Origin: Streptomyces pactum | GTDB taxonomy: Bacteria; Actinomycetota; Actinomycetes; Streptomycetales; Streptomycetaceae | Length of the DNA stretch: 64,000 nucleotides | Direction: 5' to 3' | NCBI RefSeq assembly: GCF_002005225.1 | Contig: NZ_CP019724.1 | Location: 1,426,001-1,490,000, forward strand | In this document: one piece after another, positions 36,101-44,775 of the stretch | Position numbering within the stretch: position 1 is the first letter of the stretch | Layout of the letters: each line of letters begins with the position of its first letter | Notes under the pieces: generated by a model | What the model saw: the letters and a program-made list of their open reading frames with translations, nothing else | Databases searched by the model: none | Told to the model about the DNA's origin: nothing | Translations under genes and position numbers: made by a program

Positions 36101-36838
36101 GCCGGAGCTGCGGCGGGCGTCGAAGGCCGGGTTGCGGCCGGGGCGGTCGTCGATCGGCGTGAAGCCGTCGGAGGCGAAGGGGTTGGTGTCGTCGCCGGTG
36201 GACAGGTAGAGGTTGCCCTCGGCGTCGAAGTCGATGTCGCCGCCGACGTGGCAGCAGGTGCCGCGGGAGGCCGCGACGTCCAGGACCTTCTTCTCGCTGG
36301 CCATGTCCAGCGTGCCGTTGGGGTTGAGGACGAAGCGGGAGAGGCGGTTCACGCCGTCGAACTTCTTGAAGTCCTCGGCGGTGCCGGTCTCGGGGGCGTC
36401 ACCCGCGGGGGTGTCCAGCGGCGGGGCGTAGTAGAGGTAGATCGCCCGGTTGTTCTCGAAGTCCGGGTCGATGCCGACGCCCTGCAGGCCCTCCTCGTCA
36501 TGGCTGTAGACGTCGAGCTTGCCGGCGACCTTGGTGACGCCGCCCTGGTCGGTGAGGCGCAGCGTGCCGTCGCGCGAGGTGTGCAGGACGCTGCGGTCCG
36601 GGAGCACGGCGAGCGACATCGGCTCGCCCATCTCGGGCTCGCCCTTGGCCAGCGGTACCTGCTGGAACTGGCCTTCGGCGGCGGCCGGTTCGTCGGCCGA
36701 CGGCTGTGCGCCGGCTACGGTCGCCGGGGTGCCCACGGCCAGCATCAGACCGGTGAACAGGGCGAGGGTGGTGCGGAGCCTGGGACGCCTCTTGGCGCTG
36801 GTGCTGTTGCCGGTGCTTTTGAGTCTGCTTCTGTGCAC
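33113..36838 (-). CDS. Secreted fusion: sugar dehydrogenase propeller - PKD - CBM6 - ThuA - DUF1080
   Basis: A 1241-residue exported protein. GTG 36838 follows GGAGGGAC. Signal peptide about 1-45 (RTTLALFTGLMLAVGTPATV). Residues about 50-500: soluble glucose/sorbosone dehydrogenase-type beta-propeller (CCHVGGDIDFDAEGNLYLST, AMGFRNPFRMSVD, GDFFAGEFGRRWIKRIEQ). About 505-590: PKD domain (YSWDFGDG). About 700-820: CBM6-like domain (DGDWISFSPYKF). About 830-1045: ThuA-like domain (KKVLVFSKTAGFRHDSIPQG, GGYMGIHAAADTEYDWEFYG). About 1055-1241: DUF1080, the 3-keto-glycoside hydrolase fold (FNGQTLDGWK, DNSGIFVGFP). The mix suggests extracellular C3 oxidation and cleavage of glycosides, with products taken up by the ABC system encoded just upstream. 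PQQ dependence is the family default and is not proven here. Confidence 0.85.
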   Translation of the reverse strand: MHRSRLKSTGNSTSAKRRPRLRTTLALFTGLMLAVGTPATVAGAQPSADEPAAAEGQFQQVPLAKGEPEMGEPMSLAVLPDRSVLHTSRDGTLRLTDQGGVTKVAGKLDVYSHDEEGLQGVGIDPDFENNRAIYLYYAPPLDTPAGDAPETGTAEDFKKFDGVNRLSRFVLNPNGTLDMASEKKVLDVAASRGTCCHVGGDIDFDAEGNLYLSTGDDTNPFASDGFTPIDDRPGRNPAFDARRSSGNTNDLRGKILRIKVAEDGSYTVPEGNLFAPGTEKTRPEIYAMGFRNPFRMSVDDETGTVYVGDYGPDAGAADPNRGPAGQVEFAKVTKPANFGWPFCTGDNDAYVDYDFATKTSGDKFDCAAPKNTSPHNTGLVDLPPAQAAWIPYDDGSVPEFGSGSESPMAGPVYRYDPELDSSVKFPEEYDGDFFAGEFGRRWIKRIEQNADGTVAKINDFPWTGTQIMDMEFGPDGALYVLDYGVSWFQGDENSALYRIENAEDGFSPIAEVSANKTSGAAGLKVKFTASAKDADSPDLTYSWDFGDGTKGEGLTPTHKYKKVGTYTATFTAKDPEGNTGNASVRIVVGNTEPKVKIEIPGNGSLAAFGEPVPFKVKVTDPEETVDCSRVKVAYSLGHDSHAHELTSEMGCEGTLTPPPGDGGHDPNADIYGVVGASYTDGGANGQEALTGTARTVIQPLHRQAEHFTTQSGVAAIDKTGANGGKTVGDIHDGDWISFSPYKFDGQKKLTVRASSGGAGGFLELRTGSPTGKLHGSAYIPPTGSWETFQNVDVPLRSLPKRTTEIYLVFRGGDGALYDVDDFEFSKEPFKKGKKVLVFSKTAGFRHDSIPQGIAALKELGAPAGISVTATEEAGQFTTANLAKYDAVAFLSTTGDVLGADQQKAFEDYVENGGGYMGIHAAADTEYDWEFYGGLVGAYFDSHPAIQKATVRVHDHDHPSTAHLGDTWERTDEWYNYRTNPREQAKVLATLDETTYEGGTMKGDHPIAWCQSYGGGRSFYTGGGHTKESYADEAFRSHLLGGMRYATGQVKADCKPSKGYRDIFNGQTLDGWKQAGPGKFVVKDGTMVSEGGMGLLWYQAKELESYSLKLDWKMRGDDNSGIFVGFPASDDPWSAVNKGYEIQIDATDAPDRTTGSVYSFKSANIKARDQVLRPPGQWNSYEIKVRGERLQVFLNGVKINDFTNKDPERSLTDGYIGLQNHGADDQVSFRDIQLKELPAKGH

Positions 36839-37044
36839 GAAGTCCCTCCGGGAACGGGTGGGCCGTACGGAACGGGTGCGAAGACTGCGATGCGGCGGGC
36901 GCCGGGGTGCGCCGTCACCCCGGCGGTGTGGGTGTCCTGAACACTTCAGGGACGGTAACCGCGTTCTTCCGGGGCGAACACCCCTTGGATCAGAAACGGT
37001 TGAACTTTTTCCCAATACAGGACAAAGCGGGGTCGGGGCAGGCC

Positions 37045-37080
37045 GGACCGGGGACCGGCGGACCTTCCGGTCCCCGGTCC
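37045..37080 (-). terminator. Terminator of the sugar ABC operon
   Basis: GGACCGGGGACCGG (37045-37058) and CCGGTCCCCGGTCC (37067-37080) pair perfectly around an 8-base loop after the isomerase gene. The 335-base gap up to 36839 also holds a low-GC patch near 36995-37025, probably the promoter of the multidomain protein. Confidence 0.75.
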
Positions 37081-37173
37081 CCGACCCGCCGCCGGCGCGC
37101 GGGCCGGCGGCCGGACGCGCAGCCGGACCAGCTTCCCGACGCGGTGGCGAGCAGCTTTTGGACGCGCCGCGGA

Positions 37174-38172
37174 TCAGCTGTTGAACGCGGCGTCGAAGGA
37201 CGCGCTCGGCGGCTCGAAGTCGAAGGCCTTGAGGCGGGTGAGGGCCTCGGGGGCGCCCTGGAGCCGGTCCATGCCGGCGTCCTCCCACTCGACGGACACG
37301 GGGCCCTGGTAGTCGATGGAGCGCAGCATGCGGAAGACGTCCTCCCAGGGGACGTCGCCGTGGCCGGCCGACACGAAGTCCCAGCCGCGGCGCGGGTCGC
37401 CCCACGGCAGGTGGGAGCCGAGCCGCCCGTTGCGGCCGTCGAGGCGCTTTCGGGCCTCCTTGCAGTCGACGTGGTAGATCCGGTCGCGGAAGTCCCACAG
37501 GAAGCCGACCGGGTCGAGGTCCTGCCACACGAAGTGGGACGGGTCGAAGTTCAGACCGAAGGCGGGCCGGTGGCCGACCGCCTCCAGGGCCCGCTGGGTG
37601 GTCCAGTAGTCGTACGCGATCTCACTGGGGTGGACCTCGTGGGCGAACCGCACGCCCTCGGCGTCGAAGACGTCGAGGATCGGGTTCCAGCGGTCCGCGA
37701 AGTCCTGGTAACCGCGTTCGATCATCGACTCGGGGGCGGGCGGGAACATGGCGACCAGGTGCCAGATGGCCGATCCGGTGAAGCCGATGACGGTGTCGAC
37801 GCCGAGGCGTGCCGCGGCCCGTGCGGTGTCCTTGATCTCGGCGGCGGCGCGCTGCCGCACGCCCTCCGCGTCGCCGTCGCCCCAGATGCGGGCGGGCAGG
37901 ATGGCCTCGTGGCGTTCGTCGATGATGGCGTCACAGACCGCCTGGCCGGCCAGGTGGTTGGAGATCGCCCAGCACTTCAGCCCGTACTTGTCGAGCAGTT
38001 GATGGCGCGATTCCACGTACGAGGGGTCGGCCAGGGCCTTGTCGACCTCGAAGTGGTCGCCCCAGCAGGCGAGTTCGAGACCGTCGTAGCCGAAGTCGCG
38101 GGCGAGGCGGCAGACCTCCTCCAGAGGCAGGTCCGCCCACTGACCGGTGAAGAGAGTGAAGTTGCGTGGCAT
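37174..38172 (-). CDS. Sugar phosphate isomerase/epimerase family protein
   Basis: A 332-residue cytoplasmic xylose-isomerase-like TIM barrel ([77 protein letters not shown]) with the Glu, Asp and His residues of the divalent metal site. It lies 16 bases after the Gfo/Idh/MocA gene. Such pairs, an isomerase-type lyase with an oxidoreductase, are typical of pathways that process 3-keto or inosose-type sugars, consistent with the secreted DUF1080 fusion next door. Confidence 0.82.
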   Translation of the reverse strand: MPRNFTLFTGQWADLPLEEVCRLARDFGYDGLELACWGDHFEVDKALADPSYVESRHQLLDKYGLKCWAISNHLAGQAVCDAIIDERHEAILPARIWGDGDAEGVRQRAAAEIKDTARAAARLGVDTVIGFTGSAIWHLVAMFPPAPESMIERGYQDFADRWNPILDVFDAEGVRFAHEVHPSEIAYDYWTTQRALEAVGHRPAFGLNFDPSHFVWQDLDPVGFLWDFRDRIYHVDCKEARKRLDGRNGRLGSHLPWGDPRRGWDFVSAGHGDVPWEDVFRMLRSIDYQGPVSVEWEDAGMDRLQGAPEALTRLKAFDFEPPSASFDAAFNS

Positions 38173-38188
38173 GTCGCTGCCGGCCTCC

Positions 38189-39466
38189 TCAGGGGGCGAT
38201 CGGGGTGTAGACGGAGTTCTTCTCGGCGCTCTCCTCCACTGCCGCCAGCACGCGCTGCACCTGCAGCCCGTCGGCGAAGGACGGCTCGGGCCGGCGGCCC
38301 TCGGCGACGGCGTGGACGAGGTCGCGCACCTGGTGCACGAAGGTGTGCTCGTAGCCGAGTCCGTGCCCCGGCGGCCACCAGGCGTCCAGGTAGGGGTGCT
38401 CGGGCTCGGTGACGAGGATGCGGCGGAACCCGGCGTGCTCCCCCGGCTCGGTACCGTCGTGGTAGGACAGCTCGTTGAGCCGCTCCAGGTCGAAGGCGAG
38501 CGAGCCGCGCTCGCCATTGAGTTCGATGCGCAGGGCGTTCTTGCGGCCGGTGGCGTACCGGGTGGCCTCGAAGGAGACCAGGGCGCCGGAGGTCAGGCGG
38601 CCGGTGAACACGGCGGCGTCGTCCACGGTGACCTGCCCCGTTACCCCGTCAGCCGAGCCCGCCGACAGTCCCCGGGCGGCGCCCTCGGGCAGCGGGCGTT
38701 CCCGTACGAAGGTCTCGGTGAGGGCGGAGACGCCCGCGATCCGCTCCCCCGTCAGGTACTGGGCGAGGTCCACGATGTGCGCGCCCAGGTCACCGAGGGC
38801 TCCGGACCCGGCCAGCTCCTTGCGCAGCCGCCAGGTCAGCGGCGCCTGGGGGTCCACCAGCCAGTCCTGGAGGTACGTCACCCGCACGTGCCGCAGCCGG
38901 CCGATGCGGCCCTGGCCCACCATCCGGCGGGCGAGCGCGGTGGCCGGTACCCGGCGGTAGTTGAACCCGACCATCGCCAACTGGCCGCGCGCGCCCGCCT
39001 CGTCGGCCGCCCGGGTCATCGCCTCCGCCTCCGCGACGGTGTTGGCCAGCGGCTTCTCGCACAGGACGTGCTTCCCGGCGGCGAGCGCGGCCAGGGCGAT
39101 CTCGGCGTGGCTGTCGCCGGGGGTGCAGACGTCGACGAGGTCGATGTCGTCCCGCTCCACCAGGGTCCGCCAGTCGGTCTCGGTGCTCGCCCAGCCGTGA
39201 CGGTCGGCCGCCGTGCGGACGGCGTCGGCGTCCCGGCCGCAGATCGCGGACATGACCGGGTTCAGCGGCAGGTCGTAGACCCGGCCGGCGGTGCGCCAGC
39301 CCTGGGAGTGTGCGGCACCCATGAAGGCGTAGCCGACCATGCCGACGCGCAGCGGCGGTCTGGTCGCGGATGCCCCCGTCGCCCTGGTGCCGGTCCCGCT
39401 GTCGGTACCGGTTCCGGCGGCTGATGCCTCCGCCCCGGCCCCCTCGGGCTGCTGCGGCTGTCCCAT
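38189..39466 (-). CDS. Gfo/Idh/MocA-family oxidoreductase
   Basis: A 425-residue NAD(P)-dependent sugar oxidoreductase. An Ala/Gly/Thr-rich first 37 residues precede the Rossmann motif [15 protein letters not shown]; the catalytic-region Lys is in [11 protein letters not shown] and the C-terminal half has the usual [13 protein letters not shown] signature. It would interconvert a sugar hydroxyl and keto group, for example reducing a 3-keto-sugar or oxidising a cyclitol. Fourth gene of the ABC-led operon, 85 bases after the binding protein gene. Confidence 0.85.
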   Translation of the reverse strand: MGQPQQPEGAGAEASAAGTGTDSGTGTRATGASATRPPLRVGMVGYAFMGAAHSQGWRTAGRVYDLPLNPVMSAICGRDADAVRTAADRHGWASTETDWRTLVERDDIDLVDVCTPGDSHAEIALAALAAGKHVLCEKPLANTVAEAEAMTRAADEAGARGQLAMVGFNYRRVPATALARRMVGQGRIGRLRHVRVTYLQDWLVDPQAPLTWRLRKELAGSGALGDLGAHIVDLAQYLTGERIAGVSALTETFVRERPLPEGAARGLSAGSADGVTGQVTVDDAAVFTGRLTSGALVSFEATRYATGRKNALRIELNGERGSLAFDLERLNELSYHDGTEPGEHAGFRRILVTEPEHPYLDAWWPPGHGLGYEHTFVHQVRDLVHAVAEGRRPEPSFADGLQVQRVLAAVEESAEKNSVYTPIAP

Positions 39467-39551
39467 GCGGATGTCCTCCTCGTCGTGGTGGCGCGGTGGG
39501 GGTGGGCCCCGCCCCGGCAGGCTGGTCAGGCCGCTGCCGGGGCGGCGCCCC

Positions 39552-40598
39552 TCACTTGAAGCCCGTGGACATGTACTGGTCGACGTTCTCCTTGTCGACG
39601 ACGGCCGAGTAGCAGGTGACGGTCGACGGGATCTCGAACTCGGCGAGGCCGGAGACTCCCTTGCCCTGTCCGAGGGCGCGGGCCAGGTCGATCGCGGAGG
39701 CGGCCATGGTCGGCGGGTACAGCACGGTCGCCTTCAGGACGCCGCTGTCCGCCTTGATGGCCTGGAAGGCGGAGAGCGCGCCCGCGCCGCCGACCATCAG
39801 GAAGTCGTCGCGCCCGGCCTGCTCGATGGCGCGCAGCGCGCCCACGCCCTGGTCGTCGTCGTGGTTCCACAGGGCGTCGAAGTCCGACTGGGCCTGGAGC
39901 AACTGGGCCATCTTGGCCTGGCCGGACTCGACCGTGAACTCGGCGGCCTGGCGGGCCACCTTCTGGATGTTCGGGTAGTTCTTCAGGCCGTCGTCGAAGC
40001 CCTGGGTACGCTGCTTGGTCAGTTCCAGGTTGTCCAGGCCGGCCAGCTCGATGACCTTGGCGTCCGGCGTGTCCTTGAGCTTCTCGCCGATGTAGTGGGC
40101 GGCGTTGAGGCCCATGCCGTAGTTGTCGCCGCCGATCCAGCAGCGGTAGGCCTGGGGGCTGTTGAAGATGCGGTCGAGGTTGACGACGGGGATGCCGGCG
40201 CGCATGGCCTTCAGCCCGACCTGGGTGAGGGCCTTGCCGTCGGCGGGCAGCACCACCAGGACGTCGACCTTCTTGTTGATGAGGGTCTCGATCTGGCCGA
40301 TCTGCTGGGCCGTGTCGTTCGAGCCCTCGGTGACCTCCATGGTCACGTCCGAGTACTTCTCGGCGCGCTTCTGGGCGTTGTCGTTGATGGCGTTGAGCCA
40401 GCCGTGGTCGGCCTGCGGGCCGGCGTAGCCGATGGTGACCTGCTTGCCCGGCTTGTCGTCGGCGACCGGCTGGTCGTTGGCGGACGCCTTGTCGCCTCCG
40501 TCGTCGGTCTCGTTGCTGGTGCACCCGGTGAGGACGGCACCGGCGGACACGGCGGCGGCTCCGAAGAGCAGTCCTCTGCGACTCGTGAGCTTCGTCAT
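39552..40598 (-). CDS. Sugar ABC transporter substrate-binding lipoprotein
   Basis: A 348-residue ribose-type periplasmic-binding-fold lipoprotein. ATG 40598 is preceded by AGGAAAGGG; an ATG 21 bases earlier is possible. The signal TSRRGLLFGAAAVSAG ends in the lipobox LTGC, so the protein is anchored outside the membrane. The binding fold shows VTIGYAGPQADHGWLNAIND and VDVLVVLPADGKAL. It feeds the permease-ATPase pair encoded just upstream. The ligand is probably a monosaccharide or keto-sugar, judged by neighbours. Confidence 0.87.
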   Translation of the reverse strand: MTKLTSRRGLLFGAAAVSAGAVLTGCTSNETDDGGDKASANDQPVADDKPGKQVTIGYAGPQADHGWLNAINDNAQKRAEKYSDVTMEVTEGSNDTAQQIGQIETLINKKVDVLVVLPADGKALTQVGLKAMRAGIPVVNLDRIFNSPQAYRCWIGGDNYGMGLNAAHYIGEKLKDTPDAKVIELAGLDNLELTKQRTQGFDDGLKNYPNIQKVARQAAEFTVESGQAKMAQLLQAQSDFDALWNHDDDQGVGALRAIEQAGRDDFLMVGGAGALSAFQAIKADSGVLKATVLYPPTMAASAIDLARALGQGKGVSGLAEFEIPSTVTCYSAVVDKENVDQYMSTGFK

Positions 40599-40615
40599 GA
40601 CGGTGAACCCTTTCC

Positions 40616-41635
40616 TCAATGCGTGCTTGCGGTACGTCGCTGGACCAGCACGGCGGCGACGATGATCGCGCCCTTGGCGATCTGCTGGACGTCGCTCTGC
40701 AGGTTGTTCAGGGCGAAGATGTTGGTGATCGTGGTGAAGATCAGGACGCCGAGCACGGAGCCGAGGATGTGGCCGCGCCCGCCGGTCAGGAGCGTTCCGC
40801 CGATGATCGCCGCGGCGATGGCGTCGAGTTCGTAGAGGTTGCCGTTGGTGTTCTGGCCGGAGCCGGCCAGGACGATCAGCAGGAAGGCGGCGATGCCGCA
40901 GCAGAGCCCGGACAGCAGGTAGAGGTAGAGCCGCTGGCGGCGGACGTCGATGCCGGCGAGCCGGGCGGCCTCCGCGTTGCCGCCGACGGCCACCGTGCGG
41001 CGGCCGAAGGTGGTCCGGTTGAGCACCAGCCAGCCGATGACGGTGACGGCCGCGAACACCAGAACCAGGGGAGGGATGCCGAGCACGTAGGCGTCGCGCT
41101 CGCCGAGGTCCAGGACGCTGGGGACCGTGACGACCTGGGTCCGGCCGTCGGTGATCTGCAGCGCGAGACCGCGCGCCGAGGCCAGCATGGCGAGGGTGGC
41201 GATGAACGGCACCATCTGGCCGAACGCGATGAGCACCCCGTTGACCAGTCCGCAGCCCACACCGACCACGATCGCCGTGAAGAGGATGCCGACGAAGCCG
41301 TACTCCTGGGTGGCGACCGTGGTCGCCCAGACCGAGGCCAGGGCGACGATGGCGCCGACGGACAGGTCGATGCCGCCGGAGACGATGACGAAGGTCATGC
41401 CGACGGTGACGACGCCGATCACGGACGCCTGGGTGAGCACCAACTGGAGGTTGCGGGTGTCCAGGAACGCGTCGGGCTGGGTGATGCCGCCGATCAGGAC
41501 CAGTGCGGCGAGCACCCCGAGCAGGGTGAGGGTGCGGACGTCGGCGCGGCCCAACTGGACCCGCCAGGCGGGCGGACCGTCCACCGGAGCCGCCTTGCCG
41601 GTGCCGTCCCGCGGCGGGGAGACGTGCTGCGTCAT
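40616..41635 (-). CDS. Sugar ABC transporter permease (RbsC type)
   Basis: A 339-residue membrane protein with about ten hydrophobic segments and the RbsC signature FVIVSGGIDLSVGAIVAL. ATG 41635 overlaps the ATPase stop as ATGA. It likely forms a homodimeric pore with the RbsA-type ATPase. The binding protein gene follows 17 bases after its stop. Confidence 0.9.
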   Translation of the reverse strand: MTQHVSPPRDGTGKAAPVDGPPAWRVQLGRADVRTLTLLGVLAALVLIGGITQPDAFLDTRNLQLVLTQASVIGVVTVGMTFVIVSGGIDLSVGAIVALASVWATTVATQEYGFVGILFTAIVVGVGCGLVNGVLIAFGQMVPFIATLAMLASARGLALQITDGRTQVVTVPSVLDLGERDAYVLGIPPLVLVFAAVTVIGWLVLNRTTFGRRTVAVGGNAEAARLAGIDVRRQRLYLYLLSGLCCGIAAFLLIVLAGSGQNTNGNLYELDAIAAAIIGGTLLTGGRGHILGSVLGVLIFTTITNIFALNNLQSDVQQIAKGAIIVAAVLVQRRTASTH

Positions 41636-43149
41636 GACGCCGGGCTTCCTTCCATCACGAGGTCGAGTACGCGGTGTTCGTCGAGTTCGCGGGCGGGGGC
41701 CTCGTGCACGACTCGGCCCTCGCGCAGCACCAGCACCCGGTCGGCGAGGCCCAGTACCTCGGGCACCTCGCTGGAGACCAGCAGGACGGCGAGGCCCTCG
41801 TCGGCGAGACGGCGGATGACCGCGTAGAGCTCGGCGCGGGCGCCGACGTCGACGCCGCGGGTGGGTTCGTCGAGCAGCAGGACCTTGCAGCCGCGCAGCA
41901 GCCAGCGGGCGAGGACCGCCTTCTGCTGGTTGCCGCCGGACAGGGTGCGCACGGGCGCGGAGGGGTTGTCGGGCCGCAGCGACAGCTCGCGGGTCGCCTC
42001 GCGGGCGGCCCCCAGTTCCGCGCCGCGGTCGATCCAGCCGCCGCGCGAGAAGCGGGACATGGCGGAGACCGACACGTTGCGAGTGACGGACTCCAGCATC
42101 AGCAGGGCCTGTGCCTTGCGTTCCTCGGGGGCGAGCCCCAGGCCGGCGCGGACCGCGGCGCGCACACTGCCGGGGCGCAGCGGCCGTCCGCCGACCAGGA
42201 CCTGGCCGGTGGTCGCCTTGCGGGCTCCGTAGACCGTCTCCAGGATCTCGGAGCGGCCGGAGCCGACGAGGCCGGCGAGGCCGACGATCTCTCCGGGGCG
42301 GATCTCCAGGTCGAGGGGTGCGAACTCGCCCTCCCGGGACAGGCCCCGCACGCTCAGCACGGGCTCGGCCGAAGGCGGTGCGGCCGGCCGGTCCGGGAAG
42401 ACGTACTCCACGTTGCGTCCGGTCATCAGCGCCACCACCTCGCTGGTCGGCGTCGACTCGGCGGGCAGCCCGCCGGCGACGGCCCGGCCGTCCTTGAGGA
42501 CGGTGACCCGGTCGCCGATGCGGCGGATCTCCTCCAGGCGGTGCGAGATGTAGACGACGGCGACGCCCTCGGCGGTGAGGTCGGCGACGATGCGGAAGAG
42601 GTTGTCGACCTCGTCCGGGTCGAGCGCGGCGGACGGCTCGTCCATCACGATCAGCCGTACGTCGTGCGAGAGTGCCCGCGCCATGGACACGATCTGCTGC
42701 TGTGCGGCGGAGAGTTCGCCGACCAGTCGTCCCGGATCGACCTCCGGGTGTCCGAGTCGCTTGAGCAGCCGGGCTGTCGACGCCTTGGCGGCCTTGCCCC
42801 GTACGACGAAGCCGGCGGCGGTCGGCTCGTGGCCGAGGTGGACGTTCTCGGCGACCGACAGGTGCTCCACCAGGTCGAGTTCCTGGTAGATGGTGGCGAT
42901 GCCGAGGCGCATGGCCGCGATGGGCGAGCGCAGGGTGACGTCCTCGCCGCGCCAGCGGATGGTGCCGGTGTCGGGCTGGTGGGCACCGGCCAGCACCTTG
43001 ATGAGCGTGGACTTGCCGGCGCCGTTCTGGCCGAGCAGGCAGTGCACCTCGCCGGCCTGGACGTCGAGGTCGACGCCGTCCAGGGCCCGGACTCCGGGGA
43101 ACGACTTGGTGATGCCGGACATGCTGAGCAGCGGTGGTTCTGGTGCCAT
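41632..43149 (-). CDS. Sugar ABC transporter ATP-binding protein (RbsA type)
   Basis: A 505-residue protein with two ABC domains. The first has Walker A GQNGAGKSTLIKVL, a signature written LSAAQQQIVSMARAL and Walker B LIVMDEPSAALD. The second has a degenerate Walker A (GLVGSGRSEIL) but an intact signature LSGGNQQKAVLARWL and VLLLDEPTRGVDVGA. This asymmetry is normal for the ribose/galactose group. First gene of the importer operon, 204 bases from the ROK regulator. Confidence 0.92.
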   Translation of the reverse strand: MAPEPPLLSMSGITKSFPGVRALDGVDLDVQAGEVHCLLGQNGAGKSTLIKVLAGAHQPDTGTIRWRGEDVTLRSPIAAMRLGIATIYQELDLVEHLSVAENVHLGHEPTAAGFVVRGKAAKASTARLLKRLGHPEVDPGRLVGELSAAQQQIVSMARALSHDVRLIVMDEPSAALDPDEVDNLFRIVADLTAEGVAVVYISHRLEEIRRIGDRVTVLKDGRAVAGGLPAESTPTSEVVALMTGRNVEYVFPDRPAAPPSAEPVLSVRGLSREGEFAPLDLEIRPGEIVGLAGLVGSGRSEILETVYGARKATTGQVLVGGRPLRPGSVRAAVRAGLGLAPEERKAQALLMLESVTRNVSVSAMSRFSRGGWIDRGAELGAAREATRELSLRPDNPSAPVRTLSGGNQQKAVLARWLLRGCKVLLLDEPTRGVDVGARAELYAVIRRLADEGLAVLLVSSEVPEVLGLADRVLVLREGRVVHEAPARELDEHRVLDLVMEGSPAS

Positions 43150-43179
43150 GTGAGGTCCCCTCGGCGGGCATGCGGGCCG

Positions 43180-43345
43180 GTGTCAGGGCAGAGCAGGGCG
43201 GGGCGGGGCGGACGGGAGAGGGCAGGGTGGGGCGGTACAGGGCAGGGCGGGGCAGAGCACTGTGCTGATGGAGATCGGGAACCGCTTGGTGCCTGCGCGG
43301 GTCGCCGGTGACGCCTGCGCGGGTCGCGGGTGGTACCGGTTTGCG
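43180..43345. repeat. G-rich and CCTGCGCGGGTCG direct repeats
   Basis: The leader of the importer operon contains repeated GGGGCGG/CAGGGCGGGG words (about 43185-43260) and then two copies of GCCTGCGCGGGTCG (about 43301 and 43314). No gene is seen here. Confidence 0.55.
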
Positions 43346-43353
43346 GGTGGTGC

Positions 43354-44544
43354 CTAGGCGGGTGAGAACAGGTGGTCGCTGATCAGCCGGGCCCCGCCGA
43401 TGACTCCGGCGGTGGGACCCAGCTCCCCCAGTACGATGGGCAGGTTGCCGGTCGCCAGGGGCAGCGACTGGCGGTAGACCTGAGTGCGGATCGCGGCGAG
43501 CAGGTTGTGGCCGAGGCCGGTCACCCCGCCGCCGATCACCACCAGGCCCGGGTTGAAGAAGCTGACCAGGCCGGCGATGACCTGGCCGGTGCTGCGGCCG
43601 CCCTCCCGGATCAGGTCGAGCGCGGTGGCGTCCCCCGCGGCGGCCGCGGCGGCGACGTCGGCGGCGCTGAGGTCGCCGTTCGTCTCCAGGCGGCTCGCGA
43701 GTTCGGCCGACCGGCCCTGCTGGGCGGCCTCCGTGGCGTCGCGGGCCAGTGCCGCGCCGCTGAAGTGGGCCTCCAGACAGCCGCGGTTGCCGCAGGCGCA
43801 CGGGCGTCCTTCGGGCACGGCCTGGATGTGCCCGATGTCGCCCGCGCTGCCCGTCGTCCCGCGGTAGACGTCACCGCCGACGACGATGCCGCAGCCGATA
43901 CCGGTGCCGATCTTGACGACGAGGAAGTCGTGCACGGTGCGGGCGACGCCCGCGTGCTGCTCCCCCAGCGCCATCAGGTTCACGTCGTTGTCGACCATGA
44001 CCGGGCAGCCGAGTTCCTGACTGAGCGCCTCCCGTACGGGGAAGCCGTCCCAGCCCGGCATGATCGGCGGAGCCACCGGCACACCCTCGGGGAAGCGGAC
44101 CGGCCCCGGGACGCCGATGCCGGCGCCGTCGAAGCCCTCCGCGAGCCCCGAGGCCCGCAACTTGGCGGCCATGGACAGTACTTGCTCGAAGACCGCGACC
44201 GGACCCTCGCGTACGTCCATGGGCTGGTTGATGTGCCCGAGGATCTCCAGTTCGGCGTTGGTGACGGCGACGTCGACCGAGGTCGCGCCGATGTCGACGC
44301 CGAGGAAGCGCAGTTGTGGGTTGAGACGGATGTTGTGGCTGCGGCGCCCGCCGCGCGAGGCGGCGAGCCCGTCGGCCACGACGAGTTCCGTCTCCAGCAG
44401 CCGGTCCACCTCGACGGCCAGCTTCGACCGGGAGAGGTCGACCTGGTCGCCGAGCTGGGCACGGGAATTGGGCCCTCCGTCACGCAACAACTGGAGCAGT
44501 CGCGCTTGGTGGGCGTTCGCGGGTCGTGCCGTCATGCGTCTCAC
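43354..44544 (-). CDS. ROK-family transcriptional regulator
   Basis: A 396-residue NagC/XylR-type regulator: a winged helix-turn-helix (NSRAQLGDQVDLSRSKLAVE), then a sugar-kinase-like domain with FLGVDIGATSVDVAV and the zinc-binding CACGNRGCLE motif. The GTG at 44544 sits 5 bases after GGGGAGGGG, so I prefer it to the ATG at 44535. It lies upstream of, and in the same direction as, the sugar ABC operon and is its probable repressor. The effector is likely the imported sugar. Confidence 0.88.
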   Translation of the reverse strand: MRRMTARPANAHQARLLQLLRDGGPNSRAQLGDQVDLSRSKLAVEVDRLLETELVVADGLAASRGGRRSHNIRLNPQLRFLGVDIGATSVDVAVTNAELEILGHINQPMDVREGPVAVFEQVLSMAAKLRASGLAEGFDGAGIGVPGPVRFPEGVPVAPPIMPGWDGFPVREALSQELGCPVMVDNDVNLMALGEQHAGVARTVHDFLVVKIGTGIGCGIVVGGDVYRGTTGSAGDIGHIQAVPEGRPCACGNRGCLEAHFSGAALARDATEAAQQGRSAELASRLETNGDLSAADVAAAAAAGDATALDLIREGGRSTGQVIAGLVSFFNPGLVVIGGGVTGLGHNLLAAIRTQVYRQSLPLATGNLPIVLGELGPTAGVIGGARLISDHLFSPA

Positions 44545-44775
44545 GAGCCCCTCCCCGCCTCAATCGGCCTCGAGTGTGCCGGTTCCCGGCCACGTCCAGT
44601 GGCTTGCTTTCGAAGGGAACGTAGCAGTGGGCGCCGGGTGTGGGAAGAAGTCACGCACGAATTGCTGCGAACTTTCTCCACTGAGTGGACAAAGAAGTGT
44701 GGGGCGCTCGGCTCCGTGAAACCCGCACGGGCCGCCAGTCCGGTGTGCCGGACGGCGTGTGAACAGCCTCTGACC

